Shown here one piece after another: positions 42,626 to 51,853 of a stretch of DNA of 64,000 nt. This DNA comes from Croceimicrobium sp963977415 (lineage in GTDB: Bacteria > Bacteroidota > Bacteroidia > Flavobacteriales > Schleiferiaceae). Positions within the stretch are counted from its first letter, which is position 1. Each line of letters begins with the position of its first letter. A program made the translations under genes and the position numbers. Location of the stretch: positions 60,304 to 124,303 of the forward strand of contig CAXBOS010000013.1 in assembly GCA_963977415.1 (NCBI GenBank), given 5' to 3'. Under the pieces are notes generated by a model. The model saw only the letters and a list, made by a program, of their open reading frames with translations. It was not told where the DNA came from and searched no databases.

Positions 42626-42661
42626 AAAAGGGTCAACTGAATTTCAGTTGACCCTTTTTTT
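42626..42661. terminator. strong bidirectional terminator between protease and clpB
   Basis: A perfect 15-bp stem (42626-42640 with 42644-42658) around a 3-nt loop; arms contain GGGTCAACTGA and TCAGTTGACCC. T-rich sequence flanks it on the plus strand and A-rich sequence on the other, so it serves both convergent genes. Confidence 0.92.
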
Positions 42662-42703
42662 ATGCTTTAAAGCCAAAGCCTTATTCCTCTTAGCGCTAGA
42701 AAA

Positions 42704-45319
42704 CTAAATTTCCTTAAGTTCAATGTTCTCGTTGGTGAATTTTAAGCTTCCCGCATCATCTACATCTAAAAAGATAAGACTGTCTTTGTGCACTCTATTG
42801 CCTAAGATTTCTTTAGACAAATCATTAAGAACTCTTTTCTGAATGATCCTTTTAATAGGACGTCCACCATATTGAGGGTCATAACCCGCTTCTGCCAAAT
42901 ACATTATCGCCTTCTCGGAAACCTCAAGGGTGATTTGTTGTTTATCCAGGGATTTTTTCAACAAGTTGAGCTGTAGACGCACAATCTCAGCCACGTCCTT
43001 CTTCTCGAGCGGCAAGAACATGATACTTTCATCGATTCTATTGAGAAACTCTGGCCTGAGGGTTTTACGTAGAATTTGCATCAAGGCTTCACGAGTATCC
43101 TCATAAACCTCAAATTTATTAGACTCAGTAATCGTATCAAATCGCTCCTGAATTAAACTGGAACCAATATTAGAGGTCATAATAATTATGGTATTCCTAA
43201 AGTTCGCTAGTCTCCCTTTATTATCAGTTAAACGTCCTTCATCTAAAACCTGAAGAAGAATGTTAAAAGTGTCTGGGTGGGCTTTTTCAATCTCATCTAA
43301 AAGAATAACCGAATAAGGCTTACGTCTCACTGCCTCAGTTAACTGACCACCTTCATCATAACCCACATATCCTGGAGGTGCACCGATGAGGCGACTCACA
43401 GAATGGCGCTCTTGGTATTCACTCATGTCGATACGGGTAAGGGCATTTTCATCATCAAAAAGGAACTCAGCCAAAGCTTTCGCCAATTCGGTTTTACCCA
43501 CACCCGTGGTTCCTAAAAAGATAAAGGAACCAATGGGTCGATGTTCATCTTGCAAACCCGCCCTGCTTCTTCTAACTGCATCTGAAACCGCCAAAATGGC
43601 TTCCTCTTGTCCGATTACCCTTTTGTGTAATTCTTCTTCCAAATGCAGTAATTTCTCTCTTTCACTTTGCAACATACGTGTAATGGGAATGCCAGTCCAA
43701 CGACTTACCACATCAGCTATATCTTCAGAGTCTACCTCTTCTTTAATTAAAGCATGGCCATTTTGTAATTTACCTGCTTCTTCCTCATATTTCTTCAGGC
43801 ATGCTTCCACTTCTTGTAGCTTTCCGTAGCGAATTTCCGCCACTGTACCGTAGTCGCCACTGCGTTCTGCTTGCTCCGCTTTTTGTTTCAGCGCTTCCAT
43901 TTCTTCTTTAGCTTTCTGAATGCCATCAACTACCTCTTTTTCCGATTGCCACTGAGCATTAAAAGAACTACGTTGTTCGCTTAAATCTTTTAGTTCCTCT
44001 TTAATACCATTCTGCCTAAGCGTATCTCCTTCGCGTTTTATCGCTTCCAGTTCAATCTCAAGCTGCATTATTTTTCGATCTAAAACATCTATTTCCTCTG
44101 GTTTAGAGTTCGCTGCCATGCGCAATTTCGCCGCTGCTTCATCAATAAGGTCAATGGCCTTATCGGGTAAAAATCGATCAGAAATATAGCGTTGCGATAA
44201 TTCTACCGAAGCGATGATAGCTTCATCCTTGATGCGAACCTTATGATGGGTTTCATAGCGCTCTTTAATGCCACGTAAAATAGAAATAGCCGCTTCCGTA
44301 TCGGGTTCATCTACCATTACTTTTTGAAAGCGACGTTCTAGTGCCTTGTCCTTTTCAAAATACTTTTGGTACTCATTTAATGTTGTTGCACCAATGGCTC
44401 TCAGTTCCCCTCGCGCCAAAGCGGGTTTCAAAATATTAGCTGCATCCATGGCTCCTTCTCCAGCGCCAGCGCCAACGAGGGTATGAATCTCATCAATAAA
44501 TAGAAGCAATTGTCCGTCACTTTCACTTACGGTCTTCACCACCGCCTTAAGGCGTTCTTCAAACTCTCCCTTATACTTCGCTCCAGCAATAAGAGCGCCC
44601 ATATCGAGACTATATAATTTTTTATCTTTTAAATTTTCAGGAACATCCCCTTTAATGATGCGATGCGCCATACCTTCAGCGATAGCCGTTTTACCAACAC
44701 CTGGTTCGCCGATAAGGATCGGGTTATTTTTAGTACGACGAGATAGTATTTGTAGCACTCTGCGAATTTCTTCATCGCGGCCAATCACAGGATCTAATTT
44801 GCCTTCCTCTGCTAATTTGTTCAAATTCTTAGCATATTTATCTAAGGCGCTATATTGCTCTTCCGAGCTCGCCGAATTGGCAGCTGTGCCTTGTCTTAAC
44901 TCTTGCACAGCACTTTCGTAAGATGCTTTCTCCCAGCCACTATCGAGCATCATTTTACTTATTGTGTCACCACTTTCGAGCAATCCAAAAAGCAAATGTT
45001 CCAAAGCCACATATTCGTCTTTCATCGATTTGGCTTTTTGCTGAGCTTTAATAATAGCCTTGTTGGCATTGGGATCAAGGTATTGACCTGCTCCTTCTAC
45101 TTTTGGATAGGATTTAATTATTTGATCTACCGTGGCTAAAAAATTAGCCGCGTTAATCGACTGCTTTTTTAAAAAGAAGTTTAAAATATTCAAATCTGCC
45201 TGAGCGACTCCTTTTAAAAGATGCCCAGTTTGTATAGCCTGATGGTCATTTTCTACCGCCAAACTTTGCGCAAGCTGAATGGCCTTTTGCGCTTTTATAG
45301 TGAAGTTATTTAAGTCCAT
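42704..45319 (-). CDS. clpB: ATP-dependent disaggregase ClpB
   Basis: An 871-residue Hsp100 chaperone that works with DnaK to rescue aggregated proteins. The N-terminal repeat domain (1-145) is followed by the first AAA+ module with Walker A GEPGVGKT at 204-211 and Walker B LLFIDEIHT, then the coiled-coil middle domain (about 410-535) that distinguishes ClpB from ClpA/C, then the second module with GTTGVGKTELAKALA and VILLDEIEKAH. Arginine-finger and sensor motifs appear intact. It is a single-gene unit. A near-perfect 26-bp palindrome and a second TGACT/AGTCA dyad lie about 100 bp upstream. Confidence 0.97.
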   Translation of the reverse strand: MDLNNFTIKAQKAIQLAQSLAVENDHQAIQTGHLLKGVAQADLNILNFFLKKQSINAANFLATVDQIIKSYPKVEGAGQYLDPNANKAIIKAQQKAKSMKDEYVALEHLLFGLLESGDTISKMMLDSGWEKASYESAVQELRQGTAANSASSEEQYSALDKYAKNLNKLAEEGKLDPVIGRDEEIRRVLQILSRRTKNNPILIGEPGVGKTAIAEGMAHRIIKGDVPENLKDKKLYSLDMGALIAGAKYKGEFEERLKAVVKTVSESDGQLLLFIDEIHTLVGAGAGEGAMDAANILKPALARGELRAIGATTLNEYQKYFEKDKALERRFQKVMVDEPDTEAAISILRGIKERYETHHKVRIKDEAIIASVELSQRYISDRFLPDKAIDLIDEAAAKLRMAANSKPEEIDVLDRKIMQLEIELEAIKREGDTLRQNGIKEELKDLSEQRSSFNAQWQSEKEVVDGIQKAKEEMEALKQKAEQAERSGDYGTVAEIRYGKLQEVEACLKKYEEEAGKLQNGHALIKEEVDSEDIADVVSRWTGIPITRMLQSEREKLLHLEEELHKRVIGQEEAILAVSDAVRRSRAGLQDEHRPIGSFIFLGTTGVGKTELAKALAEFLFDDENALTRIDMSEYQERHSVSRLIGAPPGYVGYDEGGQLTEAVRRKPYSVILLDEIEKAHPDTFNILLQVLDEGRLTDNKGRLANFRNTIIIMTSNIGSSLIQERFDTITESNKFEVYEDTREALMQILRKTLRPEFLNRIDESIMFLPLEKKDVAEIVRLQLNLLKKSLDKQQITLEVSEKAIMYLAEAGYDPQYGGRPIKRIIQKRVLNDLSKEILGNRVHKDSLIFLDVDDAGSLKFTNENIELKEI

Positions 45320-45409
45320 TTTATGTCGTGTTTCTCAATTCTAGTCAAAATTTACTCCATTATGTTTACCTCTAATTAAGCTTGCCATCTTGACCTAAAA
45401 GTTAAAATC

Positions 45410-45448
45410 TTTCTGACTAAGAGTCATAGTCAAATGTTTGATTATGAC
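45410..45448. promoter_or_regulatory. overlapping palindromes upstream of clpB
   Basis: GTCATAGTCAAA (45423-45434) and TTTGATTATGAC (45437-45448) pair at 11 of 12 positions with a 2-nt centre; the odd pair is G-U in RNA. Directly beside it TGACT-AAG-AGTCA forms a second dyad (about 45414-45426). The site lies about 104-130 bp from the clpB start. It does not resemble CIRCE. It may be an operator for clpB or simply an mRNA 3' structure of the convergent unit. Confidence 0.45.
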
Positions 45449-45460
45449 ATATTTACCATA

Positions 45461-45488
45461 AAAAAAGCCCTACTAAATAGTAGGGCTT
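45461..45488 (-). terminator. terminator of the large T9SS protein gene
   Basis: Arms AAGCCCTACT and AGTAGGGCTT (45465-45474, 45479-45488) form a perfect 10-bp stem with AAAT loop; on the minus strand seven T follow. It is 25 bp past the stop at 45514. Confidence 0.9.
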
Positions 45489-45513
45489 AAATTTATGAGA
45501 AGAAGATCAATTC

Positions 45514-48500
45514 TTATTGAACTACTAATTTTCTAGTAACACGCTCGCCGTCAACACTAATATTAACGAAGTAAACGCCAGGGTTCCAATCAAAGGTTTC
45601 AAAAACTAACTGTGAGCTTCCTCGCTCCAGGTCGTAGTCTTTTGCAAACATCCTTTGCCCTACCACATTTACTATATCGACGCTCACCATTTTAGCCTGT
45701 GCATTAAATACCGGTAAATGAGTAATGTCACGAGTTGGGTTAGGACTAAGTTCGCCAATATAAGAATCGGGTACTGGATTGTAATCTTTACTACCAATTA
45801 CAAAAGTTGGTCTTTCATTAGTAGCCTTCATACAGAAGTCATCAATAGCCCATCCTTTTCTTTGGATTGAATAATCACTTTCGAAACGGAAACGGAAAAC
45901 CGCACGATTCGCTGCTGTATCAAATTTAAATACATAACGTGAAGTATCCCAGTCTGCTGTATCGGTCCAACCTGGTTTAATGATATCCAAGGCTGTTACA
46001 AACTCAGTATTATACCAGTTGGCTTCATTAGCAAAACCTAGTATTGTCCAACTTAATCCACCATCTAAAGAAACTTCTACAGCTCCTCCATCATGGTACT
46101 TCTCGGTATCAAACTTATGTACGAAAGATAATTCATATGCAGTTGAAGTATCAATTACAAAAACAGGAGTAAATAGACCGGACTCATCACGTGAGCGGTA
46201 ATTGCTATCTAATCCAGTCATCCAGCAGCTATTACCACTAAAGGCACCTGGGAATTGAGTTGGCGTACCTTTCTCCCAAGACCACAAACCACGTGCGTAG
46301 GTTTTAGTATTTAAAGCTAAGAATGGTAAGGCACCATTGCCTGTTTCAAAATCATTACAGTAAATGCTATCCCCATTTTGAATGTCAAAATAAAACTCGG
46401 GTAGTACAGTTACGGTAAACTCAGTTGTATCATCCGATGGACGGTTATCCATTTTACCATTAGGACGACGTGTAATAAAGCGTAAAGTATGATTGCCCGT
46501 AACTACGCCAGTATTCCAAGGTTGGCTATAATTATGACGGAAACGATTTCCTTCAATTAAGAAACGAGGGGCATAAGCTTTTTCAAAAGCACCAGCCCAA
46601 CCAATGGTTCCTCCAGTTACAATCTCCGCTCTTACCTCTGCACTATCTAAAATTTTAGCGCCCGAGTTTAGTACCATTATATCAATCGGTTGATCAAAAG
46701 TTGGAATCTGCAACGGATTAATAAAGAAGAAGTCTACTGGGCTTGCACTATTTTGAGGAGGAATAATCATCTCAAAATCATCAATGGCCCATCCTTCTAA
46801 GTTACGAGCGTTATTAGCTCCTGCGGGAGACTGGAATCTAAATCTTAAAGGAACATCGTTCGGTTCAAAATTTAACTGAGAAACTGGGAAAACCGAGTAA
46901 GCCCAACCTGTGGGGTTACTACCCGTTACCGAAGAACCTGTAAATCCTTCTGTAACTCCTGTACCCGTTGGTCCTAATAAGGTTCCAAAAGGCCCCGTAT
47001 ACCAGTTTTGTCCAACCCCTTGGAAGGAACCTAAGTTAGCTCCTAAAGTTGCCCATCCACCGCGGCGGAATTCAATTGCACCAGCAGCACCAGCCCCCAT
47101 ATCCACGTTTTGGAAAAAACGAATAGTAGGAGAAACGATGGTATCGAAATTAGCCAAAATTGGTGTTCTTAACCATTCAAAGGTTCCATCTAAATAATAG
47201 CCATCGGCAATATTGGTAGCCCAAACATTATCGGATGCTTGGAGAGAAGAGAATTGACGCCCCGCAGGAACTTCACCTCTTTCCCATTGTAAATAACCTT
47301 GCACCGCAAAGAAGCCATATTCGTCGTAATCGCAATTATCGAAATTGTCACCAAAATCAATATCCTGCACACTTAAGCCCGTTATGATTCGACAAGCCGT
47401 ATCATTAAAGTTATTAATATCACCCGCTATACTAGTGTAAGCACAAACCTCACAAGCACCAGCAGGTATCACTAAGTTAAGGCCACTTGTTGGCAAGTAA
47501 GTTATTGTACTGCTATTTCCAGCAGTAGGACTAGCGGAAGTTCCAGCGGTATAAGTTACTGGCACACCAGCATTAGGCCCACATAAAGGTGTTACGGAGA
47601 ATGTTGCCGTAGCAGAGCTTAAGGTGCTAGTACCAAAATTTCTTAGCAGCAATGAAGGATTAATTACTCTTACAGGTACTCCCGCTGGTACAGACTGGAA
47701 TTGATTTAATACTATTTCAACACCGCCATCAGTAGCGATACGATTGTAAATCATCACTTTATCAATCGCAATATCAGCTAAATCACCTGCTCCAGTGCGG
47801 CTTGCTTTGATACGCAGTTTTATCTGCTTATTCGAATAAGCACTTAAATCTACACGTTTAAACTCATAGTCCGTTAATGGGCTTGAGCTAGACGACATTG
47901 GCAAAGTAGAACTACCGTTTACAACCACCCAAGTACCAGGTTCCATTGTTGCTGGTTCATTGATTTCAATTTCGATATTATCGATGTTCGCTCCCCACAT
48001 GTGATAGTAGAAATCTAAGGTAGGATTTGCCATTCCAGTGAAATCTAAACAACGAGTGGTAACCATGTAGGTAGAAACGTCACCTGTACTACCCGTTGCT
48101 TCAGTATAGAAATACTGGCCTTTTTGATAATATCCATGCTTAGGACCGGTCCCACGAGTTTGCGTAAAGCGCTCACCCACTCTCCAAACATAAGCAGGAT
48201 CTAAACCTGTTTCGGTAGTAAATAAGGTCGTACCCGTTTGAGAGGACCCTACTGGAATATTTTCAAAATCCATTACCAAGGGGAAAGTGTTAAAGTTGGC
48301 AACGTGATTAATTGTTGCACTTACTGCTGTATCGTTAGTAGGAATAGTATCGCCTACTTTATTCGCCCAAACTTTTACCTGATAGCTTCCTAAAGCCGAC
48401 ATGTTAGCGGTAGTAGTTAAAGTATAAGTAGTAGTATCACCTGTTCTTAAAGCAAGTGTAGCCGTTTCGGAAAGTATTGCGCCTGTATTTGTTTGAATAC

Positions 48501-50379
48501 GAAGTGGAAGACTTAATAAGCTATCGCAGCCATTGTTTCTTATCACCACTTCTATTGCTTCTGCAGATGAGTAAGAACACTTGCCGAGCACTGGGGCATT
48601 TACCGCCAATATTTCAGCATCGATAGGAGTTGGCTCATAAATTCTTAGATCATCAATCGCCATATCACCACGAGCCGCATTTCCAGTGTTAGTTGTTTGC
48701 TTAGCCGATACAAAACGAATTCTAATATACTGACCATTAAACTCTTTCAGAGGAATCAAAGCTCTTTCCCAAGGGTCGGTTTGAGCCGTTTGTTGCTGCT
48801 TACGAATACGATAAAAGCCATTATACCAAGCTTCGTTGGTAGAACCTGTATCAATATCAATTCTTAAGGCACCAATATCATCACCAAAGAAGTGATAATA
48901 AAATTCGAGAGCTTGGCAAGCAGTTGTTTGCGTAAGATCAATACAAGGGGTAATCAATAAAGTAGTGCTGTTCACCGCTCCTTGCGATGATTCAGCATAT
49001 AAATATCTTGCACCAAAAGGTGTGTGGTTAGAGTTAGGACCAGTAAATGGAGTACCTGTACCACCTGTGCGCACAGACCAAGCATATCCCGCTGTATTTT
49101 CTGGCGGTTGAACCGTCCAATAACGTAAACCAGTTTGTTCGTTAGGGAAATTACCACGATGGGCTGTTCCCATATCACCATTACCTGTACCTGGGCTCCA
49201 TAGTGGACCTTCGAAATCTTCTATCCATGGGAAAGTACTAATGGTTCCTGGTAAAGATCCGCAATCAGGTGCACCGCATTTAAATGGTAAACCTGCTTTC
49301 GGCCAGAATTTAATATAGGCATTCTGCGGATTGGCTAAAGAATCTGGGAAGCGAGTTATGTTAGGACAAGCTAAATCCCAAGCCTTGTAAAAATACTCAA
49401 CAGTATCACCAAGCAAAATATTATTTAAAGTAGTTTGAAACTCAAATTGGGCGGCGTTAGAAACAGTAAGGTTCTGATTTTGCCAAGCTCCTACCCCAGC
49501 GGAATTTCTAATACGATAAAATACAGTCACACTATCAATACCCGTTACCCAAGTTGGGTTAGCTGCCCCACCCGGAACAGTATCCGTTACTCTGGCACCG
49601 ATTTTATAGTTATTGCTAGCATTCTGAGTTAAACCTCCAACTGGACGAACGGGGAAACAGGGAATTGGCGTATAGTTAAAATGGAAACGTGGAGGAAAAA
49701 GCTCGCAAGACGAACCTGTAACCACCAAATTATCAACCCACCAACCTGCACCATAAGTACGACCGGTGATATTAGGATTTAATACCTCAAAACAACTGAA
49801 CTCTACCATTACGTTGGCAAAACCAGTTGGACTCGTTACAAGAGAACTAATATTAAATCTTTCATATTGCCACCACGAGTTGGCTACGGGAGGATCTGTA
49901 CCCGCAAACCAATAGTTAATCCCTTGATTAGGGATGTTATAGGAGGCCTCTTGGAAGTTAGATGATGAATTCCATGTTCCACTACCTAAATAGGTGCAAT
50001 TTGAACTGCTTAAAGTAGTCCAAGAAGTACCATTATTGGTACTTACCCTAATAAGGCCCTGATTTACCTGATTGATTTTGGCGATGTGGTAAAATTCTAG
50101 GAAAACGAAAGTTTTACCAATCGTGCTAAATGAGTTAGTTCTAAAAACGACTTCCGAACTATTCGACCCCAGAGCTGGAGCCTGCACCTTACCGTGGTAA
50201 GATCTTGTTCCTGAAATGGAAACGTTATTAGTATCCTTCCAAACATCAGTGGCCGAACCCAAACTAAGGGTGGTTACCGAATCCACGATCTCAAAAGTTT
50301 CAATAAAAAGAGTGTCAATTTGGGCGTTCATCACTAGAGATGTGCAGAGACCCGTAACTAGAAGTAGTAACTTCTTCAT
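45514..50379 (-). CDS. very large secreted protein with MAM-like/choice-of-anchor repeats and T9SS sorting domain
   Basis: A 1621-residue protein starting at the ATG at 50379 (signal peptide MKKLLLLVTGLCTSLVMNAQ). It consists of repeated beta-sandwich modules. At least two are similar to each other and to the C-terminal module of the S8 protease: each has a DFEG/DFEN opening, a YLYAE or YFYTEA strand, LITPCIDLT or VTTRCLDFT, FYYHFFGDD or FYYHMWGAN, and ends in MAIDDLRIYE or IAIDKVMIYN. Between them lie CARDB-like stretches. The C-terminus (ELSPNPTRDITHLPV to LVVQ) is a type A sorting domain. No catalytic motif is visible; adhesion or substrate binding is plausible. Confidence 0.85.
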   Translation of the reverse strand: MKKLLLLVTGLCTSLVMNAQIDTLFIETFEIVDSVTTLSLGSATDVWKDTNNVSISGTRSYHGKVQAPALGSNSSEVVFRTNSFSTIGKTFVFLEFYHIAKINQVNQGLIRVSTNNGTSWTTLSSSNCTYLGSGTWNSSSNFQEASYNIPNQGINYWFAGTDPPVANSWWQYERFNISSLVTSPTGFANVMVEFSCFEVLNPNITGRTYGAGWWVDNLVVTGSSCELFPPRFHFNYTPIPCFPVRPVGGLTQNASNNYKIGARVTDTVPGGAANPTWVTGIDSVTVFYRIRNSAGVGAWQNQNLTVSNAAQFEFQTTLNNILLGDTVEYFYKAWDLACPNITRFPDSLANPQNAYIKFWPKAGLPFKCGAPDCGSLPGTISTFPWIEDFEGPLWSPGTGNGDMGTAHRGNFPNEQTGLRYWTVQPPENTAGYAWSVRTGGTGTPFTGPNSNHTPFGARYLYAESSQGAVNSTTLLITPCIDLTQTTACQALEFYYHFFGDDIGALRIDIDTGSTNEAWYNGFYRIRKQQQTAQTDPWERALIPLKEFNGQYIRIRFVSAKQTTNTGNAARGDMAIDDLRIYEPTPIDAEILAVNAPVLGKCSYSSAEAIEVVIRNNGCDSLLSLPLRIQTNTGAILSETATLALRTGDTTTYTLTTTANMSALGSYQVKVWANKVGDTIPTNDTAVSATINHVANFNTFPLVMDFENIPVGSSQTGTTLFTTETGLDPAYVWRVGERFTQTRGTGPKHGYYQKGQYFYTEATGSTGDVSTYMVTTRCLDFTGMANPTLDFYYHMWGANIDNIEIEINEPATMEPGTWVVVNGSSTLPMSSSSSPLTDYEFKRVDLSAYSNKQIKLRIKASRTGAGDLADIAIDKVMIYNRIATDGGVEIVLNQFQSVPAGVPVRVINPSLLLRNFGTSTLSSATATFSVTPLCGPNAGVPVTYTAGTSASPTAGNSSTITYLPTSGLNLVIPAGACEVCAYTSIAGDINNFNDTACRIITGLSVQDIDFGDNFDNCDYDEYGFFAVQGYLQWERGEVPAGRQFSSLQASDNVWATNIADGYYLDGTFEWLRTPILANFDTIVSPTIRFFQNVDMGAGAAGAIEFRRGGWATLGANLGSFQGVGQNWYTGPFGTLLGPTGTGVTEGFTGSSVTGSNPTGWAYSVFPVSQLNFEPNDVPLRFRFQSPAGANNARNLEGWAIDDFEMIIPPQNSASPVDFFFINPLQIPTFDQPIDIMVLNSGAKILDSAEVRAEIVTGGTIGWAGAFEKAYAPRFLIEGNRFRHNYSQPWNTGVVTGNHTLRFITRRPNGKMDNRPSDDTTEFTVTVLPEFYFDIQNGDSIYCNDFETGNGALPFLALNTKTYARGLWSWEKGTPTQFPGAFSGNSCWMTGLDSNYRSRDESGLFTPVFVIDTSTAYELSFVHKFDTEKYHDGGAVEVSLDGGLSWTILGFANEANWYNTEFVTALDIIKPGWTDTADWDTSRYVFKFDTAANRAVFRFRFESDYSIQRKGWAIDDFCMKATNERPTFVIGSKDYNPVPDSYIGELSPNPTRDITHLPVFNAQAKMVSVDIVNVVGQRMFAKDYDLERGSSQLVFETFDWNPGVYFVNISVDGERVTRKLVVQ

Positions 50380-50389
50380 ATAAATTATA

Positions 50390-50417
50390 ATTTGTGCAGT
50401 GTTGACGTTGCACAAAT
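50390..50417. promoter_or_regulatory. 9-bp inverted repeat in the promoter/leader of the large T9SS gene
   Basis: ATTTGTGCA (50390-50398) and TGCACAAAT (50409-50417) are perfect inverted arms with a 10-nt spacer. The upstream arm overlaps the -7 box and the downstream arm is in the transcript leader, about 11 nt from the ATG. Either an operator or a 5' hairpin. Confidence 0.5.
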
Positions 50418-50441
50418 ATAACAAGCTTGAGCGATTATCAA
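50413..50441 (-). promoter_or_regulatory. promoter of the large T9SS gene
   Basis: On the minus strand TTG (50441-50439), 18 nt, then a perfect TATATTTG (50420-50413), matching the Bacteroidota promoter. The ATG follows 33 nt downstream. Confidence 0.75.
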
Positions 50442-50469
50442 TTTAGTAATTATTATTTGCGCACTATTT

Positions 50470-51081
50470 TTATTTAACGCGCAAAGCTCCCGCTGGTCTA
50501 CCTTCTAGTATTAGTTCCAATTCATCACCTATTGCAACGGCCGCAACACCAGCCGGAGTACCCGTGTAAATAAGGTCTCCTATCTTGATTGTGAAGTACT
50601 TAGAAACTTCTGCGATGATACGATCGATGGAGAAAAGCATGTCGCTAGTATTGCCATTTTGAGCAATCTCACCATTTTTCTTTAGTTGAAAACTTATTGC
50701 CTCTAAATTTGAGAAATCTGATTTATCGAAGAATTTCCCTACATATGCTGCACCGTCAAACGACTTTGCCTTTTCCCAAGGCAGTGATTTTGCCTTTAAT
50801 TCTTGTTGCAAATCGCGCGCAGTAAAATCTATTCCCAAAGCAATTTGCGAATAGTAACGAGAAGCGAAACGCTCTTCAATGTTTTTCCCTAAACGATCAA
50901 TTCGCACCACCACTTCGCATTCGAAATGCACATCATTGCTAAATTCAGGGATAAAAAAAGCATTGCCCTTGGGCAAAATTGCGCTATCGGGCTTCATGAA
51001 AATCACCGGCTCCTCAGGAACTTGATTTCCTAATTCCTTGGCATGATCAGCATAGTTTCTTCCGATGCAAATTATTTTCAC
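50470..51081 (-). CDS. fumarylacetoacetate hydrolase family protein
   Basis: A 203-residue FAH-fold enzyme of the short type. It begins MKIICIGRNYADHAKELGN and has PVIFMKPDSAI, the metal-binding HFECEVVVRID, and the C-terminal GDLIYTGTPAGVA. Members cleave or decarboxylate 2-oxo-acid-like compounds (for example acylpyruvates or oxaloacetate); the substrate here cannot be told. The ATG overlaps the stop of the exonuclease gene by 4 nt, so it is the last gene of a unit that runs from the E2 gene at 53209. Confidence 0.9.
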   Translation of the reverse strand: MKIICIGRNYADHAKELGNQVPEEPVIFMKPDSAILPKGNAFFIPEFSNDVHFECEVVVRIDRLGKNIEERFASRYYSQIALGIDFTARDLQQELKAKSLPWEKAKSFDGAAYVGKFFDKSDFSNLEAISFQLKKNGEIAQNGNTSDMLFSIDRIIAEVSKYFTIKIGDLIYTGTPAGVAAVAIGDELELILEGRPAGALRVK

Positions 51082-51845
51082 TGCAAACGCTTTTTTAACT
51101 TAATGGCTGTTAAAACCTTTTTGGTATAAAGCGGAAAATCAGCATTTTGAATCCAACCATAATAGCCGGGATCCTTCTGCAAAACTTCTGCTACCGCTTG
51201 ATTTTTATACTTTCCAAAACTGAAACATTCTATGTCGTCATCATTGAAAATAATAAAACCCGCAAAATCGGCGGCGCGAAAGCGATTGCTGAATTCGGCC
51301 AAGCTGGGCATGTCATTTTCTAATTCTTCATAGCGGTCCAACTGGCTCTTTAAAATCTCATAGGTCGCCATGGTATCTGCTTCCGCAGAATGGGCATTAA
51401 TGAGTTCTTTCTCACAATAAAATTTATAGGCAGCAGAAAGGGTTCTCTGCTCCATCTTATGAAAAATGTTCTGCACATCTATGGCAACACGCTTGCCCAT
51501 TTCGAAGTCGATACCTGCCCTTAAAAACTCTTCTGCCAAAAGCGGAATATCGTAACGATTGGAATTATAACCGGCCAAATCTGAATCTTTGATCATGTCT
51601 AAAACCCGATGCGCCAACTCTTTAAAACCGGGCTCATTCGCCACTTTTTCATTGCTAATTCCATGAATAGCAATTACTTCATCCGACATTTGCATCCCAG
51701 GGTTTACTAACCAAGTTTTACTCTCTTTATTACCGTTGGGAAACACTTTTAAAATGCTGATTTCCACAATGCGATCTTGAGTAACGCTCGTTCCAGTGGC
51801 TTCTAGATCAAAAAAGCAGATAGGGCGCTTAAGGCTTAATTCCAT
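51078..51845 (-). CDS. DnaQ-like 3'-5' exonuclease
   Basis: A 255-residue DEDDh exonuclease. Motif Exo I is FFDLEATGT with D13 and E15, Exo II is LAGYNSNRYDIPLL, and Exo III is NAHSAEADTMATYEIL with the His and Asp of the h-type. The C-terminal about 70 residues hold a small extra domain (DDIECFSFGKYKNQAVAEVL, GYYGWIQ) that is commonly found attached to such exonucleases in Bacteroidota. It is not the polymerase III proofreading subunit itself by context. It sits 8 bp after the E2 gene and overlaps the FAH-family gene. Confidence 0.9.
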   Translation of the reverse strand: MELSLKRPICFFDLEATGTSVTQDRIVEISILKVFPNGNKESKTWLVNPGMQMSDEVIAIHGISNEKVANEPGFKELAHRVLDMIKDSDLAGYNSNRYDIPLLAEEFLRAGIDFEMGKRVAIDVQNIFHKMEQRTLSAAYKFYCEKELINAHSAEADTMATYEILKSQLDRYEELENDMPSLAEFSNRFRAADFAGFIIFNDDDIECFSFGKYKNQAVAEVLQKDPGYYGWIQNADFPLYTKKVLTAIKLKKRLQ

Positions 51846-51853
51846 AATTTTCT

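Noticed and set aside
43386..43829. 147-residue plus-strand frame inside clpB
   Set aside because: Antisense shadow of a highly conserved gene; no recognisable domain.
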